Source of the DNA: an uncultured Schlesneria sp. | GTDB taxonomy: Bacteria > Planctomycetota > Planctomycetia > Planctomycetales > Planctomycetaceae | Length of the DNA: 64,000 nucleotides | Direction of reading: 5' to 3' | Assembly (NCBI GenBank): GCA_903871875.1 | Contig: CAIQIR010000062.1 | Coordinates: 41,901-105,900 of the forward strand | Shown here: one piece after another, positions 45,320-60,894 of the stretch | Layout of the letters: the number at the start of each line of letters is the position of its first letter | Numbering within the stretch: position 1 is the stretch's first letter | The notes under the pieces: generated by a model | Seen by the model: the letters and a program-made list of their open reading frames with translations, nothing else | Told to the model about the DNA's origin: nothing | The model's database searches: none | Position numbers and translations under genes: made by a program

Positions 45320-45991
45320 TCAGTAGCAATTTGTCGGACGAACCATCACGTAGCCGCCGTTAAAACCCGGAACCGCGCCACGAATCAGCAGCAGATTCCG
45401 CTCAACGTCAGCCGCAACCACTTTTTGGCGCCGAACCGTCGCCCGCTTTCCACCAAAGCGACCAGGCATCTTCGTCCCCTTGAAGACTTTGCCAGGATCA
45501 GTACTCTGGCCAGTCGAACCACCGGAACGATGAACCTTCTTCACACCATGACTAGCACAGACACCACCGAAATTATGACGCTTCATAACCCCAGCAAACC
45601 CACGCCCCTTGGAAACCCCCGTCACATCAACGTGAGCCACCTCAGAAAACACACCAACCGTCACCACATCACCCACAGCAGGACGAGCATCTTCCGACTC
45701 AAGACGAAACTCTCGCACAAATCGAAAACCAGCATCACCACCAGTGAGCACCGACTTCTCAACCAAACCCGACAGCACGCCAGCGACGCGCCCCGACTCG
45801 GATCGTGAACACAACCGCCGAGGCTTCGCACCAAACCCCAACTGAACAGCCTCATAACCATCGACATCCAGAGACCGAACCTGCAGCACCGCGCACGGCC
45901 CCGCCTTCACGACAGTCACAGGAACCTCCGCCCCCGCGGCATCGTAAACCTGCGTCATCCCAACTTTTGAGCCCAGCAAGCCAGCCACCAT
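45320..45991 (-). CDS. rplC: 50S ribosomal protein L3
   Basis: 223 residues beginning MVAGLLGSKVGMTQVYD, with RGFAGVMKRHNFGG and SHGVKKVHRSGGSTGQSTDPGKVFKGTKMPGRFG, the L3 signature that reaches the peptidyl-transferase centre. Its DNA is rich in C on the plus strand. Confidence 0.97.
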   Translation of the reverse strand: MVAGLLGSKVGMTQVYDAAGAEVPVTVVKAGPCAVLQVRSLDVDGYEAVQLGFGAKPRRLCSRSESGRVAGVLSGLVEKSVLTGGDAGFRFVREFRLESEDARPAVGDVVTVGVFSEVAHVDVTGVSKGRGFAGVMKRHNFGGVCASHGVKKVHRSGGSTGQSTDPGKVFKGTKMPGRFGGKRATVRRQKVVAADVERNLLLIRGAVPGFNGGYVMVRPTNCY

Positions 45992-46086
45992 GACCCCACC
46001 CTTATTTGACCAACGACCAGACAGGCCGACATCAACGAAAATCCAGCCAATCGAATTGGCGACTCACCAAAACACCGACCACCAAC

Positions 46087-46413
46087 CTAGCCAGCGGAAG
46101 CCTTAATCTTTACATCAACCCCAGCAGGCAACGACAGCTTATTCAGCGCGTCAACCGTCTTGCCAGTTGGCTGAATAATGTCGATCAGCCGCTTATGAGT
46201 CCGAATCTCGAACTGCTCCCGAGACTTCTTATCAATATGCGGACTTCTCAACACCGTGTACCGCTCAATCCGGGTCGGCAAAGGCACAGGCCCATGCACA
46301 ACCGCCCCCGTTCGCTTCGCGGTATCCACGATCTCGGCTGCCGATTGATCCAGCACGGAATGATCGTAAGCCTCCATCCGGATCCGAATTCGATCTTGCT
46401 TAATGGCGCTCAC
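46087..46413 (-). CDS. rpsJ: 30S ribosomal protein S10
   Basis: 108 residues. [57 protein letters not shown] is S10, which also joins NusB in antitermination. It has its own promoter and a long leader, so it starts the S10-spc-alpha transcript. Confidence 0.97.
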   Translation of the reverse strand: MSAIKQDRIRIRMEAYDHSVLDQSAAEIVDTAKRTGAVVHGPVPLPTRIERYTVLRSPHIDKKSREQFEIRTHKRLIDIIQPTGKTVDALNKLSLPAGVDVKIKASAG

Positions 46414-46680
46414 TCGAAAATCCCTGTACAGACAACTCTTATGCTATTGGAAAACCCACTTGCCCACCGCAGGAGACACCCATTGCGGCCGGAAACCCCG
46501 CAACAACAGGCAATACTCAGCCACCCTGATGAACGGACACTGAGTGAACAGCGTCTCTGTGGCGACCACGCGGCGAGGGATCGAAGATGGTATTGATGCG
46601 AGCCAACATTGTCAACGAAGGCATCGCGGATTCCTCTCGTTTTCCTTGACACCACGATTTCGACTGGAAAAACACGCAGT
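46414..46680 (-). other. S10 leader region between fusA and rpsJ
   Basis: 267 bases without a gene. It contains the rpsJ promoter and about 165 nt of leader, with a short hairpin CCGCA/TGCGG in its second half. Confidence 0.5.
46587..46615 (-). promoter_or_regulatory. Promoter of rpsJ (S10 operon)
   Basis: TTGACA (46615 down to 46610), a 17-base spacer and TACCAT (46592 down to 46587). A perfect -35 and good spacing. Transcription near 46580 leaves about 165 nt before the rpsJ ATG. Confidence 0.78.
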
Positions 46681-48759
46681 TTAGCCCAACATTTCTTCGA
46701 GCACCCGAGCGGGCGCTTCGCTGAATCGCAACGGTTCCATCGAATAGGAGGCCCGCCCCTGAGACAAACTTCGCACGTCATTCGAATAACCAAACATGGT
46801 CGCGAGCGGAGCCTCAGCCTCGATCACCACCAGATTATTCCGCAATTCCGTATTCACAATCATCGCCCGCCGAGAATTGAGGTCCGCCGACACATTCCCC
46901 ACAAACCCCTCTGGAGTAACAACTTCCAGCTTCATGATCGGCTCCAGCAGCAACGTCCCCGCCTGTTGTAACGCCTGACGAAACGCCAAAGCAGCCGCGA
47001 ACTGAATCGCCGCCTCGTTCGTCTCCCCTTCCCGATACTCAACCCCCAGGATCGTCACCAACAGATCGTGCAGAGGATACCCGACAGCGCCACTCCCCCC
47101 CAATTGCTCTTGCAAAGCACGAACGAGGGTCGCCTGCATCTCCTCAGGCAAATCCCCTGGCTTGAGACGATTCACGACCGAGACTGCCGCCGACTTGGAA
47201 TCCGGCTCAATCCGGATTCGCACGACCGCGAATTGACTCCCACCCGCAACCTGCCGCTCCACCCGCCCTTCTGCCTCAGCGGCTTTTCGGACGCTTTCGC
47301 GATAAGTCACGCGTGGCCGGTGAGTACGAATCTTCAGCTTGAAGTCACGCTCAATTCGCTTGCTGATGATCTCCAGATGCAGTTCGCCCATCCCACTAAT
47401 GATCGTTTGGCCGGTTTCAGCACTGGGATTTCTCGTAAACGTAGGATCCTGCTTCGCCATCAGAGTCAGGATTTCCTCGAGCTTCTTCCGATCGGCACTC
47501 GTCTCCGGCTCAATCGCCATCGAGATCACCGACTCAGGAAACTCAATCGATTCGAGCAAAATCGCATGCAACGGGTCACACAGCGTGTCTCCCGTCACCG
47601 AATCCTTCGGCCCCACCACCCCAACGATATCGCCAGCGAACGCCTCATCCAGCTTTTCTCGCGAGTCTGCCTGAATTCGCCAAAGCTGGCTGATCAGCTC
47701 TTTCCCCCCTGTCCGAGGATTCAACAAACGCGAACGACTCTTGAGAACACCCGAATAGATCCGGACGAAATACAGCTCGGTGTGCTCATCGATATGAATT
47801 TTGAAGACCAACCCACAGAACGGCTCCTTATCCGAAGGCTTGCGAATCTCTTCTTGATCCTTCTTCGGATTGGGGTTACGCCCCTTGACGGGTGGCACAT
47901 CGGCCGGACTGGGTAGGTAACGAATGACCGCATCCAGGATCGGCTGAACCCCCACATAATCCAGCGACGCCCCACAAAAGACGGGCTGAAGCTGGCAAGA
48001 GATCACCGCAGGACGCAGCACGCGAATAATCTGATCGGGCGGCAAATCACCCGTCTTGTCGTAAATCGCAAACGCGTCGTCATCGAGCAACGCAATCGCA
48101 TCAATCAAACGCGTCCGCCACTCCTGGGCACGCTCCAGATCGGCTTCAGGAATCGGCTCGGAACGAATCTCACGCCCCTGGTTTTCACGACTGAAGTACA
48201 ACGCCTTCATCTCGATCAAATCGATAATGCCAGTAAAACCGTCAGGACGATCGACAGGCCCCTCTCCAATGGGCAACTGCAACGCCACCGGATTGGCATG
48301 CAACCGATTGGCAATTTGGCCGAAAACCCGCTCAAACCCCGCACCAATGCGATCCATCTTGTTGATGAAGCAGATGCGAGGAACGTGATAGTGGTCCGCT
48401 TGGCGCCATACCGTTTCGCTTTGAGCCTCGACCCCCTCCACAGCACTGAAGACCACCACACCACCGTCCAGCACGCGCAGACTTCGCTCCACTTCGGCTG
48501 TGAAATCGACGTGACCTGGCGTATCGATGATATTGATCACGTGCTCCTGCCAGCGACAGGAAATCGCCGCCGAGTAGATCGTGATCCCGCGCGCCGCTTC
48601 CTCTGGATCAAAGTCGGTGACGGTCGTACCGTCATCAACGTCCCCCATGCGATGGGTCGCACCCGCATAGAACAGAATCCGCTCGGTCGTTGTCGTCTTT
48701 CCGGCGTCAATATGAGCGATAATACCGATGTTGCGAATTTGGCTTATGACATTGGCCAT
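46681..48759 (-). CDS. fusA: Elongation factor G
   Basis: 692 residues with the GTPase motifs AHIDAGKTT (15-23), RGITI, DTPGH and NKMD, then the five-domain EF-G layout and a conserved domain IV. It drives translocation. The sequence [21 protein letters not shown] differs from the common EF-G1 switch and resembles the spdEFG1 group of planctomycetes and relatives. This assignment is from memory. It is in the str operon position but no tuf follows it. Confidence 0.95.
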   Translation of the reverse strand: MANVISQIRNIGIIAHIDAGKTTTTERILFYAGATHRMGDVDDGTTVTDFDPEEAARGITIYSAAISCRWQEHVINIIDTPGHVDFTAEVERSLRVLDGGVVVFSAVEGVEAQSETVWRQADHYHVPRICFINKMDRIGAGFERVFGQIANRLHANPVALQLPIGEGPVDRPDGFTGIIDLIEMKALYFSRENQGREIRSEPIPEADLERAQEWRTRLIDAIALLDDDAFAIYDKTGDLPPDQIIRVLRPAVISCQLQPVFCGASLDYVGVQPILDAVIRYLPSPADVPPVKGRNPNPKKDQEEIRKPSDKEPFCGLVFKIHIDEHTELYFVRIYSGVLKSRSRLLNPRTGGKELISQLWRIQADSREKLDEAFAGDIVGVVGPKDSVTGDTLCDPLHAILLESIEFPESVISMAIEPETSADRKKLEEILTLMAKQDPTFTRNPSAETGQTIISGMGELHLEIISKRIERDFKLKIRTHRPRVTYRESVRKAAEAEGRVERQVAGGSQFAVVRIRIEPDSKSAAVSVVNRLKPGDLPEEMQATLVRALQEQLGGSGAVGYPLHDLLVTILGVEYREGETNEAAIQFAAALAFRQALQQAGTLLLEPIMKLEVVTPEGFVGNVSADLNSRRAMIVNTELRNNLVVIEAEAPLATMFGYSNDVRSLSQGRASYSMEPLRFSEAPARVLEEMLG

Positions 48760-48860
48760 GATGAGCAGCCCTGAGGCGGAGTTGTCCGTATTCCGCTTTC
48801 AGATCGCCTGATCTGAGAATTGATTGCGGTTCGGTTTGAAAATTGGGATCCAGATACAAA

Positions 48861-48890
48861 GAGACCCGGCATCACCAGATACCGGGTCTT
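48861..48890 (-). terminator. Hairpin between rpsG and fusA (attenuator-like)
   Basis: An 11-bp stem with a six-base loop (minus strand 48889 to 48862: AGACCCGGTAT pairing with ATGCCGGGTCT), followed by CTTTGT. The T run is short, so it may partially terminate or stabilise the 3' end. Confidence 0.55.
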
Positions 48891-48944
48891 CCTGATTCAT
48901 TTGCAATGTACCCGAGCCGAGTGACAATCCGTCACCACAACCCC

Positions 48945-49418
48945 TTACCACGCGAAGTGAGCAAAAGCCTTGTTCGCGTCGGCCATACGGTGCACGTTTT
49001 CACGCTTCGTAATTGCGGCACCTTCACGGCGATAAGCAGCCATCAGCTCTTCCGCCAGGCGACGATCCATCGGCCGGCCTTTTTTGTCGCGACAAACTTC
49101 CAGGATCCAGCGAATCGCCAGCGTTTGCTGTCGCTTCGAATTCACCGGCGTCGGAACCTGGTAGTTAGCACCACCGACTCGCTTGGACTTCACTTCCAAC
49201 GACGGACGACAGTTTTCCACGGCAACCGTGAAGATTTCGATCGGCTCCTTATCGGGAATCTTTTCGGAGATCAAATCCATGGCGGAATAGAACGAGCGTT
49301 GCGCCACACTCTTCTTACCGTCGTGCATCAGGCAATTGATAAACTTCGACGCCAGCTTCGACCCGTATCGCGGATCGGGCATAAGGTGCGTTCGACTGCA
49401 AGTGAATTTGTCGGCCAT
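48945..49418 (-). CDS. rpsG: 30S ribosomal protein S7
   Basis: 157 residues; [40 protein letters not shown] and [17 protein letters not shown] match S7, which initiates assembly of the 30S head. Its gene follows rpsL as in the str operon. Confidence 0.96.
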   Translation of the reverse strand: MADKFTCSRTHLMPDPRYGSKLASKFINCLMHDGKKSVAQRSFYSAMDLISEKIPDKEPIEIFTVAVENCRPSLEVKSKRVGGANYQVPTPVNSKRQQTLAIRWILEVCRDKKGRPMDRRLAEELMAAYRREGAAITKRENVHRMADANKAFAHFAW

Positions 49419-49539
49419 GTTATGAGTCTTTACCAGCAGAAATTCAGCGAAAAAAGCAATGAGCCATCAACAATGCGGCCCGAACAATACTTGTGAGACA
49501 ACGGGACTGATTCCTGCAGCAGCCACCTTGCGGACGCCA

Positions 49540-49558
49540 CCTGCCCGAATCAGGCAGG
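49540..49558 (-). promoter_or_regulatory. Hairpin between rpsL and rpsG
   Basis: CCTGCC (49540-49545) pairs with GGCAGG (49553-49558) just after the rpsL stop. No T run. Confidence 0.4.
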
Positions 49559-49563
49559 AAACA

Positions 49564-49935
49564 TCACTTGGGACGCTTCGCACCGTAGCGACTACGGGCC
49601 TGCATACGCTTGGCGACACCCAGGGTATCCAGCACACCGCGGATAATCTTGTAGCGAACACCGGGCAAGTCGCGAACACGACCACCACGAACCAGAACAA
49701 TCGAGTGTTCCTGTAAGTTATGGCCTTCACCGGGGATGTAAGCCGTGACTTCTTTGCCATTGGACAAACGAACACGAGCCACCTTACGGAGAGCAGAGTT
49801 CGGCTTCTTCGGCGTCACCGTTTTGACCAAGAGACAGACACCGCGCTTTTGCGGGCAACCTTCCAGCACCGGTGTTTTGGTACGAACCGGTTGATGCTTC
49901 CGCGGTTTACGAATCAGTTGATTGATCGTCGGCAT
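49564..49935 (-). CDS. rpsL: 30S ribosomal protein S12
   Basis: 123 residues. [38 protein letters not shown] contains the decoding-centre loops; Lys at the streptomycin-resistance positions (PKKPNS, and the second loop [11 protein letters not shown]) is wild type. It opens the str group. Confidence 0.98.
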   Translation of the reverse strand: MPTINQLIRKPRKHQPVRTKTPVLEGCPQKRGVCLLVKTVTPKKPNSALRKVARVRLSNGKEVTAYIPGEGHNLQEHSIVLVRGGRVRDLPGVRYKIIRGVLDTLGVAKRMQARSRYGAKRPK

Positions 49936-50012
49936 ACTTTTACCTGTGTCTTGTCAATTAATGCGATTTCCGACCGGTTCCTACGGCAAGGAACTCGATT
50001 CGGAAACCGCAG

Positions 50013-50041
50013 AGTGTAAATGTCGTTGGCAAGAACTTCAA
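50013..50041 (-). promoter_or_regulatory. Candidate promoter of rpsL (str operon)
   Basis: TTGAAG (50041 down to 50036), 17 bases and TACACT (50018 down to 50013), about 80 bases before the rpsL ATG. Moderate match. Confidence 0.45.
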
Positions 50042-50125
50042 GCTTCGACTTGAGAGTCCTGATTTTGTCTCGATTTTTTCGACGGTCCTGGGCTCAAAAA
50101 ACAGCCGCAAGCCCATGAAACACAA

Positions 50126-53100
50126 TTACTTGCTGTCTGAAACACTATTTGTCAGGTCTGGTTCGTTCAGCAAATTGGCTCGGGCGGCCAGAATCCGATC
50201 TCGCTCTGCATAGATCTCGGCGAGGGCTTCTGGCTTGATCTTCACCTCAGATTGCTGATGCAGTTGGAAACCCGTTCCGGCTGGAATCAGGTGCCCCAGG
50301 ATCACATTTTCCTTCAATCCGACCAGGTTGTCGATCTTTCCGGCGATCGCGGCTTCCGTCAAAACCTTGGTGGTTTCCTGGAAACTTGCCGCCGAAATGA
50401 AGCTGTCGCTTTGCACCGCCGCCTTGGTAATCCCCAGCAACTGAGTGCTGGCATTGGCCGGACGGGGCTTGGTCGACTTCACCAGCTTGCCGCTGGAGGC
50501 CTCGATATCACGATTGACCTGCTCAAGGGTTTCCAGAGGAACCACATCTCCCTCATGGAATTCCGAATCACCCGTGTCTGTGACTCGGGCACTCAGTTGC
50601 AGTTTCTGATTGAGTTTGCGGAACTCAAACCGGTCGACCAGCACGCCTGGCAGCATGACGGTATCGCCGACATCTTCGACCTTCAGCTTGCGCAACATCT
50701 GCGACAAGACAATTTCAATGTGCTTGTCGTCGATCACCACGCGTTGCGAACGATAAACCGTTTGAATTTCGTGCAACAGGTATTGCTGCACAGCCTCTTC
50801 ACCACTCACCCGCAGAATGTCGTGCGGCACCAGCGGACCGCGGACGAGCGCGTCGCCGGCACGAACCTGGTCCTTGGCATGCACCAGCAATTGCTTGCCG
50901 TGCGGAATGACGTGTTCTTTCTCTGTCCCGTCGACACCGCGAACGATGATGATTCGCTTGCCGCGTTTCTTCTCGGCAACCAGTTCCACTTCACCATCGA
51001 TTTCGGCGATGATGGCGGGTTCTTTCGGCTTACGAGCTTCAAACAGTTCCGTCACTCGCGGCAGACCGCCAGTGATGTCCTGCGTACCGGAGGTTTCACG
51101 CGGATTCTTCGCCAGCACGGTCCCTGCGGAAATCTGCTGGGCTTCCGTCACTTCGATACTCGCACGTTCCGGCAAGTAGTAGAAGTCAAGGATCTTACCG
51201 GTCGAGTCTTCCAAGACGATCTGCGGATGCAGATCGCCCTTGTGTTCGATGACGGTCTTTCGAATGTTGCCGCTCGGATCCTTTTCAGAACGAATGGATT
51301 GGCCTTCGACCAAGTCTTCGAAGCGAACCCGTCCACCCACTTCGCAAAGGATCGGAATCGAGTGTTGGTCCCAGGTGCACAGGACCTGGCCGACAATGAC
51401 GTCTTCGTTTTCGGCAACCTGCAGCACAGCCCCCGTGGGCACCGTGTAGCGTTCAAGTTCCCGTTCCTTCGAGTCCACCACCAGGATCTCGCCGTTTCGA
51501 CCGAGCACCACGCTCTTGCCATCGGCGTTCACCACGCTACGGATCCGGGCCAGTCGAACATGTCCCGCACGGCGAGACTTGATTTCGCTTTCCTGAATGT
51601 CCTTGATGGCCACACCACCGATATGGAAGGTTCGCATCGTCAGCTGCGTACCAGGCTCACCGATACTCTGAGCAGCGATGATCCCCACGGCCAGACCTTC
51701 TTCAACCAGCGAACCGGTGGAAAGGTCCATCCCGTAACACAGACGGCACATCCCCAGATCGGACTCGCACGTCATGGGGCTACGAACCTGGATTTTCTCC
51801 AGACCCATTTCCTCGATCTTGCGAGCGATATCAACGGTGATCATTTCATTTTCGCGAACGATCACTTCGTCGGTAATCGGGTTCACGATGTTCTGTCGGC
51901 TGACACGGCCGCGAATCGCGTCCGCCAGACTGACTTCCACCTTTTCACCGCGATAGACAACGCCGCGGGTAATGCCCTTCTGCGTCTGACAGTCGTGAAC
52001 GGTGACGACCATATTCTGGCAAATGTCGGCCAGCTTACGCGTCAAATAACCGCTGTCTGCCGTTTTCAACGCCGTGTCGGCCAGTCCCTTACGAGCCCCG
52101 TGTGTGGAACTGAAATATTCCAGCACCGACAGACCTTCACGGAAATTGGCCTTAATCGGAGTTTCGATGATTTCGCCGCTTGGCTTGGCCATCAAACCTC
52201 GCATACCGGCGAGCTGACGAATCTGTTCCTGACCGCCTCGAGCACCCGAGTCCGCCATCAGGTACACAGGATTGACGTAGGCCCCATTGTCGCGATGGTC
52301 GTTCTTGAACGCATCCATCATCGCGATCTTGATTTGATCGCTGGCGTGCGTCCAGGTATCCAACACCTGTTCGTATCGTTCCTTGGCCGTGATCACGCCC
52401 TTCTCATACAGCTTTTGCTTCTTGAGTACGGTGCCTTCGGCCGCCGTGATCACCTTTTCCTTGTTGTCTGGAGTCTTCAGATCGCTGGCTGCGAACGACA
52501 GACCGCTGCGGGTCGATTCGCGGAATCCCACTTCCTTCATGCGATCCAGCAACTTGATCGTTTGACGTCGTCCCAACTCCAGGTAGCAGTCGGAGATGAC
52601 GTTGGACAAATCTTTGTTCTTCATCGTCTGATTGTAAAACGCCATCTTCACCGGCAGGATGTCGTTGAACATGATTCGCCCGACGCTGGTCTCGACCACA
52701 CCACCCAAGGTGTAATCGTCCGAGCCTTCGCCCTTGACGCGTTTGTCCTTCGGCATCCGCACGCGGATTGACGTGTGCAGCGTCACCTTCCCCAACAAGT
52801 AAGCGGTATGCACTTCTTGTGTCGAAGCAAAGATCATCCCGTCGCCAGGACGATCAGCCTTCTTCAATGTCACGTAGTAGCAACCCATCACGATATCTTG
52901 CGACGGCGTGATGATCGGAGCCCCGTTGGACGGACTGAAGATGTTATTGGTCGACATCATCAAGGTCGTGGCTTCGACCTGTGCTTCGATCGACAGCGGC
53001 AAGTGCACGGCCATTTGATCGCCGTCGAAGTCGGCGTTGAAGCCCTTACACACCAGCGGATGGATCCGGATGGCGTTTCCTTCGACCAGGATCGGCTCAA

Positions 53101-54403
53101 ACGCCTGAATCCCCATGCGGTGCAGTGTCGGAGCACGATTCAGCAGCACCGGGTGATTGGTGATCACTTCTTCGAGAATATCCCACACCTCTTCGTCACG
53201 TCGTTCCAGCATGCGCTTGGCGCTCTTGATCGTGTCGGCGTGACCGAGTTCCTTCAGCCGGCGAATAATGAACGGCTGATAGAGTTCCAAGGCGATCTTT
53301 TTCGGCAGACCGCACTGATGCAGTTCCAGGTTCGGACCGACGACGATCACGCTTCGTGCCGAGTAGTCGACGCGTTTACCCAACAGGTTTTCGCGGAACC
53401 GGCCTTGCTTACCCTTGATCATGTCGGTCAAGGATTTCAACGGACGATTCGACGAACCCAGCACAGGCCGCTTGCAGCGATTGTTGTCGAACAACGCATC
53501 CACCGATTGCTGCAACATTCGCTTTTCGTTGCGAACGATGACTTCCGGCGCGTTCAAGTCGACCAGTTTCTTCAATCGGTTGTTACGATTGATGATTCGG
53601 CGATACAGGTCGTTCAAATCGCTCGTGGCAAAGTTACCCGAATCGAGCAGCACCAGCGGACGAAGATCGGGCGGAATGACCGGCACGCAGTCCAGCACCA
53701 TCCACTCGGGCTTGTTATCACTGTCGCGCAGAGCCTCGGCGATCTTCAATCGCTTGATCAGCTCTTTCTTTTTCTGCTGACTCGTCGTCTTCTTCAATTC
53801 GATTCGCAACTGATCCGACAATTCGATCAGGTTCAAACCGGTCAACAGTTTCTTGACCGCGTCAGCACCCATCTCGATGTCAAAAGTCCCTTCGCCGTAC
53901 TTGGCTCGGGCCTGACGGGCTTCTTCTTCCGTCAGCAACTGGCCTTTTCGCAACGGCGTATCACCGGGATCGAGAACGATGTAGTCCTGGAAATAGACCA
54001 CCTTCTCGAGTGCCGTCGTCTTGACGTTCAACAGCGCGCCCAACCGGCTGGGCATCGACTTGAAGAACCAGATGTGAACGACAGGAGCGGCCAGCTCGAT
54101 ATGGCCCATGCGCTTACGTCGGACGCGGCTGTGAGTCACTTTGACACCGCAGCGATCGCAGATCATGCCCTTGTACTTCATGCCGCGGTATTTGCCGCAA
54201 GCACATTCCCAGTCCTTTTCAGGTCCAAAAATTCGTTCGCAGAACAGACCGTCTCGTTCAGGACGGTAGGTGCGATAATTAATGGTCTCGGGTTTTTTGA
54301 CTTCGCCAAAGGACCAGCCACGGATGTCCTGGGGACTGGCGAGGCCGATCTTGATTGCTGAATACTCGTTAACGCGATCGTATGTGGTTTCACCGACGCT
54401 CAC
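50126..54403 (-). CDS. rpoC: DNA-directed RNA polymerase beta-prime subunit
   Basis: 1425 residues. The N-terminal zinc ligands are Cys67, Cys69, Cys82 and Cys85. The catalytic NADFDGDQ is at 456-463 with the three Mg-binding aspartates. A second zinc motif ([11 protein letters not shown]) lies further on. The C-terminal part includes the trigger loop region. The order rplL-rpoB-rpoC is preserved; a gap of 132 nt follows rpoB. Confidence 0.99.
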   Translation of the reverse strand: MSVGETTYDRVNEYSAIKIGLASPQDIRGWSFGEVKKPETINYRTYRPERDGLFCERIFGPEKDWECACGKYRGMKYKGMICDRCGVKVTHSRVRRKRMGHIELAAPVVHIWFFKSMPSRLGALLNVKTTALEKVVYFQDYIVLDPGDTPLRKGQLLTEEEARQARAKYGEGTFDIEMGADAVKKLLTGLNLIELSDQLRIELKKTTSQQKKKELIKRLKIAEALRDSDNKPEWMVLDCVPVIPPDLRPLVLLDSGNFATSDLNDLYRRIINRNNRLKKLVDLNAPEVIVRNEKRMLQQSVDALFDNNRCKRPVLGSSNRPLKSLTDMIKGKQGRFRENLLGKRVDYSARSVIVVGPNLELHQCGLPKKIALELYQPFIIRRLKELGHADTIKSAKRMLERRDEEVWDILEEVITNHPVLLNRAPTLHRMGIQAFEPILVEGNAIRIHPLVCKGFNADFDGDQMAVHLPLSIEAQVEATTLMMSTNNIFSPSNGAPIITPSQDIVMGCYYVTLKKADRPGDGMIFASTQEVHTAYLLGKVTLHTSIRVRMPKDKRVKGEGSDDYTLGGVVETSVGRIMFNDILPVKMAFYNQTMKNKDLSNVISDCYLELGRRQTIKLLDRMKEVGFRESTRSGLSFAASDLKTPDNKEKVITAAEGTVLKKQKLYEKGVITAKERYEQVLDTWTHASDQIKIAMMDAFKNDHRDNGAYVNPVYLMADSGARGGQEQIRQLAGMRGLMAKPSGEIIETPIKANFREGLSVLEYFSSTHGARKGLADTALKTADSGYLTRKLADICQNMVVTVHDCQTQKGITRGVVYRGEKVEVSLADAIRGRVSRQNIVNPITDEVIVRENEMITVDIARKIEEMGLEKIQVRSPMTCESDLGMCRLCYGMDLSTGSLVEEGLAVGIIAAQSIGEPGTQLTMRTFHIGGVAIKDIQESEIKSRRAGHVRLARIRSVVNADGKSVVLGRNGEILVVDSKERELERYTVPTGAVLQVAENEDVIVGQVLCTWDQHSIPILCEVGGRVRFEDLVEGQSIRSEKDPSGNIRKTVIEHKGDLHPQIVLEDSTGKILDFYYLPERASIEVTEAQQISAGTVLAKNPRETSGTQDITGGLPRVTELFEARKPKEPAIIAEIDGEVELVAEKKRGKRIIIVRGVDGTEKEHVIPHGKQLLVHAKDQVRAGDALVRGPLVPHDILRVSGEEAVQQYLLHEIQTVYRSQRVVIDDKHIEIVLSQMLRKLKVEDVGDTVMLPGVLVDRFEFRKLNQKLQLSARVTDTGDSEFHEGDVVPLETLEQVNRDIEASSGKLVKSTKPRPANASTQLLGITKAAVQSDSFISAASFQETTKVLTEAAIAGKIDNLVGLKENVILGHLIPAGTGFQLHQQSEVKIKPEALAEIYAERDRILAARANLLNEPDLTNSVSDSK

Positions 54404-54535
54404 GGCGTGCTCCTTCGTTTGGCAGGCGGAAAGTCGAATTTATTCGGAAGTCGAAAGCATTTCGGGACATCCTCTGACCGGCCTGTCAGCGGCCGGTCAG
54501 GTCTCGTGGATTGTCCTCACACTGCAAAACACAAT

Positions 54536-58252
<3,717 letters not shown>

Positions 58253-58609
58253 CGATCAAAATCCCTTCAGGGTAACCCGAGTCAAGTCATGTCGGCGACG
58301 ATACCAAATACACGTCCGTTACCATGACGCGCTTCGATGTTCGCCGCATCACGCACTCGTCAAGATCACAGAGACATCTGGTATCGCGGAACGACCACTC
58401 AACAATGCTTGTCACGCTCCGCGGATTGAACGCAACAAGCATTTCATTTGTATCACCATGCAGCGGCAGTCTGCCGCCTCAGCGCTTAAGTACAAGAGCG
58501 ATCAGCCCGGAAAGAGCTAGGCTTCTCTCCGGGCCAATCAAGACACCAAATTCAAAAAGTACGCATCAGCACAATATGGTTTGGGCAGCAGGAGACGAAC
58601 GAAACTCAG
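58253..58609 (-). other. rplL-rpoB spacer with hairpins
   Basis: 357 bases without a gene. A strong hairpin (GCCCGGA with TCCGGGC, extended by further pairs, about 58504-58533) lies about 70 nt after rplL, and a second (GCGGCA/TGCCGC, about 58463-58477) follows. In E. coli this spacer holds an RNase III site and a partial terminator; a similar role is inferred. No clear internal promoter was found. Confidence 0.6.
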
Positions 58610-59011
58610 TTACTTGATCTCGCAAGTACCGCCGGCTTGTTCGATTTCGGCCTTCAACTTCTTGGCATCTTCCTCGGAAACAGCGGTCTTCAGCGGCTTG
58701 GGCACGCCTTCGACCAGGTCCTTGGCTTCTTTCAGCCCCAGACCAGTTGCACCGCGAACAACCTTGATCACGTTGATCTTGGCATCGCCGAATCCGGTCA
58801 GAATGACGTCGAATTCAGTCTTGGCTTCCACAACGGCTGCTGCGCCGGCTGCTGCGCCGCCACCAGCGGCCATGACCACACCACCACCAGCAGGTTCAAT
58901 TCCGTGAACTTGCTTCAAATAATCAGAGAGTGCTTTCGCTTGGAGCAGCGTCAGCCCAACAATCTTGTCGCCCAACTCTTTCGTTGCGGCGTCGAACGTC
59001 GCTTCGGTCAT
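58610..59011 (-). CDS. rplL: 50S ribosomal protein L7/L12
   Basis: 133 residues from [15 protein letters not shown]. The Ala/Gly-rich hinge ([13 protein letters not shown]) separates the L10-binding N-terminal domain from the C-terminal domain ([24 protein letters not shown]) that contacts GTPase factors. The ATG at 59011 is the family start; a TTG three codons upstream is ignored. Confidence 0.97.
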   Translation of the reverse strand: MTEATFDAATKELGDKIVGLTLLQAKALSDYLKQVHGIEPAGGGVVMAAGGGAAAGAAAVVEAKTEFDVILTGFGDAKINVIKVVRGATGLGLKEAKDLVEGVPKPLKTAVSEEDAKKLKAEIEQAGGTCEIK

Positions 59012-59102
59012 ACCAGTCAACCTTTCTTAATTGCTCAATAACAGACTCGTTCCAAGTCGAAATCCAGACCGCCCAAACCATCCGAGCGAAACTCTTCTTC
59101 GA

Positions 59103-59618
59103 CTATTCCGTACGCTCACTCAGCGTTTTCACTTGTCCCGCCAGCTTGCCACCTGCGCCCAGCAAAGCTCCCGATACGCGCGCTCCTGGTGACAGGATCA
59201 GCCCGACCAGTTGAGACAGCATTTCTTTACGACCCGGGCTCTTGCTCAAGGTTTCGACATCGGGTGCTGACAATGCCGTTTCACCCAGCCCGCCGCCCTT
59301 GATCTCCAGCACCTTGATCTTCGTGGCCCATTCTGTCAACTCTCGCGACAGAGCGACGATGTCTTCGCCGCCAAAAGCCAAGGTCGAAGGGCCCGTCAGC
59401 GACTTGGCAACACCCGACAGGCCAATTTGACCCAGGGCCCGCCGCGCCACGGCATTCTTCACACCCAGCAAACGGATATTCTTTTTTCGCAGCGCCAACC
59501 GCAGACGGTTCGCACTCACCGCGTCGACTTTCGACACGTCCAGCACTACGACTTCGCGGCAATCGCCGACGATTTTCTGAATGCCGTCGATCATCAGATC
59601 TTTGACGAATTTGCTCAT
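59103..59618 (-). CDS. rplJ: 50S ribosomal protein L10
   Basis: 171 residues with the L10 fold: MSKFVKDLMIDGIQKIVGD, VVVLDVSKVDAVSANRLRLALRKKNIRLLGVKNAVARRAL, and a C-terminal helix that binds L7/L12 dimers. It forms the base of the stalk. Confidence 0.95.
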   Translation of the reverse strand: MSKFVKDLMIDGIQKIVGDCREVVVLDVSKVDAVSANRLRLALRKKNIRLLGVKNAVARRALGQIGLSGVAKSLTGPSTLAFGGEDIVALSRELTEWATKIKVLEIKGGGLGETALSAPDVETLSKSPGRKEMLSQLVGLILSPGARVSGALLGAGGKLAGQVKTLSERTE

Positions 59619-59656
59619 GAGATTCTAACCAACTGCCAAAAAGAGACGAATGTCAA

Positions 59657-60361
59657 CTATACCGCTACGGTGATACTGGGCGTCATCGTCGCACCGATGC
59701 AGATATTGCGAATGTATTGACCCTTGGAGGTCGAAGGCTTCAGCGACCGAATGTATTTCAGCAGCGCTTCGGCATTTTCAACGAGCTTTTGATGCTCGAA
59801 TGACAGGCGACCGACGACACAGTGAACATTCCCACCGGCGTCAACGCGAAACTCGACCTTACCAGCCTTGTATTCACGAACGGCCGAAGCCACGTCTTGA
59901 GTCACGGTACCGGCACGAGGCGACGGCATCAAACCGCGAGGACCAAGCACCTTACCCAGTGGACCGACGACACCCATCATGTCCGGGGTCGCAATCGCCA
60001 CGTCGAAATCCATGAAACCGGCGCGAATTTTGTCGGCCAGTTCTTTTCCACCGACGAAATCAGCACCTGCAGCCGTCGCGATTGCCGAATTCTCACCCTG
60101 CGTGAAAACCAACACCCGTTGCGACTTCCCGATACCGTGCGGCAACACGATCGAACCACGAACGATCTGATCTGCCTGTTTGGGATCAACCCCCAGACGA
60201 ACAGCGATCGCCACCGTCTGATCGAATCGGCATTTCCGAATCTTCTCCGGCAAACCGCCCTCGATCTTCTGCAAAATCCCCACAGCCGACGGCAGGTCGA
60301 TTACTGGAGTTGCTTCGATCACTTTTGCAATATGCTGGATCCGCTTTGACTGACGTGCCAT
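59657..60361 (-). CDS. rplA: 50S ribosomal protein L1
   Basis: 234 residues from [76 protein letters not shown] is the L1 RNA-binding signature. It forms the stalk by the E site. The start at 60361 omits an upstream frame (VVGFE). Confidence 0.97.
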   Translation of the reverse strand: MARQSKRIQHIAKVIEATPVIDLPSAVGILQKIEGGLPEKIRKCRFDQTVAIAVRLGVDPKQADQIVRGSIVLPHGIGKSQRVLVFTQGENSAIATAAGADFVGGKELADKIRAGFMDFDVAIATPDMMGVVGPLGKVLGPRGLMPSPRAGTVTQDVASAVREYKAGKVEFRVDAGGNVHCVVGRLSFEHQKLVENAEALLKYIRSLKPSTSKGQYIRNICIGATMTPSITVAV

Positions 60362-60427
60362 TTCAAAACCCACAACCACATGTAAGAAAACGATGTCTTT
60401 AAACTGCAGAACCGGCGCCGCGATCGA

Positions 60428-60859
60428 TCAAATGACCTCGATGCCCATACTTCGAGCCGTGCCGGCGATCATCTTCGCGGCTTGCTCGAGGTTCGTCGAA
60501 TTCAGATCCTCGAACTTCGCTTTCGCGATTTCGATCAGCTGAGCCTGAGTCACCGTCCCGACCTTTTCGGTACGAGCGTTGTGCGCCCCCGTGGCGATCT
60601 TCGCCGCTTGCTTGAGCAGCACCGACGCTGGAGGACTCTTCAATACGAACGTGAATGAGCGATCTTCGAAAATCGTGATCACCACCGGCACGATCATGCC
60701 GTTCAGGTCCCGCGTCTTTTCATTGAACTGCATCACGAACTGGCCCAGGTTGATCCCGTGGGGGCCGAGTGCCGTACCGACTGGAGGCGCTGGAGTCGCC
60801 TTGCCGCCGGCGATCTGCACCTTCACCTGAGCCTTGATTTTTGCTTCTTTTTTCGCCAC
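60428..60859 (-). CDS. rplK: 50S ribosomal protein L11
   Basis: 143 residues: MAKKEAKIKAQVKVQIAGGKATPAPPVGTALGPHGINLGQFV and the C-terminal rRNA-binding domain ending TARSMGIEVI. It forms part of the GTPase-associated centre. Confidence 0.98.
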   Translation of the reverse strand: MAKKEAKIKAQVKVQIAGGKATPAPPVGTALGPHGINLGQFVMQFNEKTRDLNGMIVPVVITIFEDRSFTFVLKSPPASVLLKQAAKIATGAHNARTEKVGTVTQAQLIEIAKAKFEDLNSTNLEQAAKMIAGTARSMGIEVI

Positions 60860-60894
60860 CTGACATCTCCGCTAAATCGTCATCCGCGCCGTGA

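Noticed and set aside
50088..50125. Terminator after rpoC
   Set aside because: TGGGCT and AGCCCA can pair, but the T run lies in the loop instead of after the stem.
50252..54361. Very long open frames on the plus strand opposite rpoC
   Set aside because: They mirror the strong codon bias of rpoC on the other strand, show no family resemblance and have no ribosome binding sites.
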